Assembly: GCA_905235345.1 (NCBI GenBank)
Contig: CAJOLO010000184.1
Location: 1 to 7,556 of the forward strand
Source: an uncultured Lachnospiraceae bacterium
GTDB taxonomy: Bacteria > Bacillota > Clostridia > Lachnospirales > Lachnospiraceae
Direction of reading: 5' to 3'
DNA length: 7,556 bases
A model generated the notes under the pieces. It worked only from the letters and a program-made list of their open reading frames with translations. It was not told where the DNA came from and made no database searches. The position numbers and the translations under genes were made by a program. Below are positions 7,265-7,556 of the stretch, one piece after another (positions within the stretch are counted from its first letter, which is position 1; each line of letters opens with the position of its first letter).

Positions 7265-7293
7265 TTGAAAAGGAAATTGAGAAATGATAATAT
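7265..7293 (+). promoter_or_regulatory. Promoter with extended -10 behind the second direct repeat
   Basis: TTGAAA at 7265-7270 (one base from TTGACA), a 17-nt spacer, then TAATAT at 7288-7293 preceded by TG plus one base (7285-7287). GATAAT at 7286-7291 is an alternative -10 with a 15-nt spacer. Transcription would begin near 7300 and enter the hairpin-rich region, leaving about 235 nt before the next good gene start. Confidence 0.5.
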
Positions 7294-7295
7294 CT

Positions 7296-7505
7296 TGCTT
7301 GTGTGAAATGATTTTGCAAAACATTTCATAAAAAGCGGACTCTGAGGATATTTACGCAAACACTCAGAGTCCTATGCAAGCACTTAAGAAAAAGTACTAG
7401 TGAGAGTATACCACTTTTTCTGATGAGTGTAAATGATCAAAAGGAAAAAGGAGCAAAAATCATTAAGTAACTTAGATCAGGAGTACATGTCTGTACTCCT
7501 TGATT
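7296..7505 (+). ncRNA. Candidate structured leader or small RNA
   Basis: Between the promoter and the next start codon several inverted repeats follow one another. TGCTTGTGTG (7296-7305) can pair with TATGCAAGCA (7373-7382), with three G-U pairs. That helix encloses GGACTCTGAG (7337-7346) / CTCAGAGTCC (7363-7372), a perfect 10-bp stem with a 16-nt loop. TGAAATG (7304-7310) / CATTTCA (7322-7328) surrounds TTTTGCAAAA and competes for its first two bases. AGAAAAAGT (7387-7395) / ACTTTTTCT (7413-7421) is a third stem, and a terminator-like hairpin closes the region. The pattern fits a 5' leader with attenuator or a roughly 210-nt RNA. I recognise no known riboswitch or RNA family in it. Confidence 0.35.
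7337..7372. repeat. Perfect 10-bp inverted repeat
   Basis: GGACTCTGAG and CTCAGAGTCC flank a 16-nt loop. On the + strand no T-run follows, so it is not a + strand terminator. On the - strand the stem is followed by GCTTTTTATG, so it could end transcription arriving from the right if a convergent gene exists there. This is the most G+C-rich stem in the intergenic region. Confidence 0.6.
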
Positions 7506-7552
7506 TCTGTTTATCACTAAATGAGGAGAACATGTCGTGGGGAAAAAAGTAA
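7433..7552 (+). CDS. Possible 39-residue small protein, weak support
   Basis: An ATG at 7433 opens a 39-codon frame ending at TAA 7550-7552. The peptide begins with a basic stretch (MIKRKKEQK), continues with an amphipathic middle (QEYMSVLLDFCLSLNEEN, one Cys) and ends in MSWGKK, which is shaped like a small regulatory or signal peptide. Against it: there is no convincing ribosome site before 7433, and the frame contains the terminator-like hairpin at 7476-7504. The internal ATG at 7532 has GAGGAG only 3 nt upstream and would yield just MSWGKK. It could be a remnant or chance. I recognise no family. Confidence 0.25.
   Translation: MIKRKKEQKSLSNLDQEYMSVLLDFCLSLNEENMSWGKK
7476..7515 (+). terminator. 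Terminator-like hairpin or attenuator
   Basis: GGAGTACA (7480-7487), loop TGTC, and TGTACTCC (7492-7499) form a perfect 8-bp stem. ATCA/TGAT outside extends it past a one-base bulge, and a T-rich stretch (TTTCTGTTTAT) follows. It lies about 20 nt before the ribosome site of the gene starting near 7537, so it may either end the preceding transcript or act as an attenuator of that gene. The T-run is interrupted, which lowers confidence. Confidence 0.5.
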
Positions 7553-7556
7553 TTAA
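7537..7556 (+). CDS. Probable start of a further gene, cut by the window edge
   Basis: GAGGAG at 7523-7528 lies 8 nt before a GTG at 7537, from which the frame GTG-GGG-AAA-AAA-GTA-ATT stays open to the end of the window, giving M-G-K-K-V-I. This is a common style of bacterial N-terminus. The alternative ATG at 7532 uses the same site at 3 nt but stops after six codons. Too little is present to name a product. Confidence 0.4.

Noticed and set aside
7284..7331. 15-codon ORF starting ATG-ATA-ATA
   Set aside because: Its start codon lies inside the predicted -10 element and no good ribosome site precedes it.

Overview
The window looks like the chromosome of a low-to-moderate GC Gram-positive anaerobe, most likely a Lachnospiraceae-type clostridium. 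Pointers are the MBL-hydrolase/HemZ gene pair typical of Clostridia, the small stand-alone HD-GYP protein, the AgrC/AgrA-like GHKL/LytTR two-component pair, GGAGG-type ribosome binding sites and a large solute-binding lipoprotein. This placement is inference from gene content. Every gene I can support reads on the + strand.

Layout: 1-444 is the 3' part of a metallo-beta-lactamase-fold hydrolase. 461-1991 is hemZ, a radical SAM protein of the coproporphyrinogen dehydrogenase family, broken by an apparent 8-nt deletion near position 1400. After a short gap with a possible extended -10 promoter come an HD-GYP phosphodiesterase (2120-2719), a LytTR response regulator (2730-3455) and a GHKL sensor kinase (3456-4754), so tightly packed that they probably form one operon. 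Next, 4755-4911 holds a perfect 16-bp direct repeat with a 20-bp period (a LytTR-type operator), a dyad, and a 16-codon Trp-rich micro-ORF with a very strong Shine-Dalgarno. One sense codon separates the micro-ORF stop from the ATG of a 751-residue lipoprotein (4912-7167) with a possible beta-propeller-like N-terminal part and an ABC solute-binding C-terminal part. The last 389 bases hold a second 20-bp-period direct repeat abutting a good promoter, several hairpins, a terminator-like structure, a 39-codon small ORF and the probable first codons of another gene.

How it may work (inference): the multi-pass kinase phosphorylates the LytTR regulator, which binds the two direct-repeat sites and drives (i) the micro-ORF plus lipoprotein and (ii) a structured transcript or leader downstream. 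The HD-GYP protein would couple the circuit to cyclic-di-GMP. The most unusual parts are the Trp-rich micropeptide that appears to control translation of, or be co-expressed with, the lipoprotein, and the hairpin-rich 3' region behind a second LytTR-like site. From roughly the start of the kinase gene the sequence becomes visibly more A+T-rich than the hemZ/HD-GYP part, consistent with an accessory segment.
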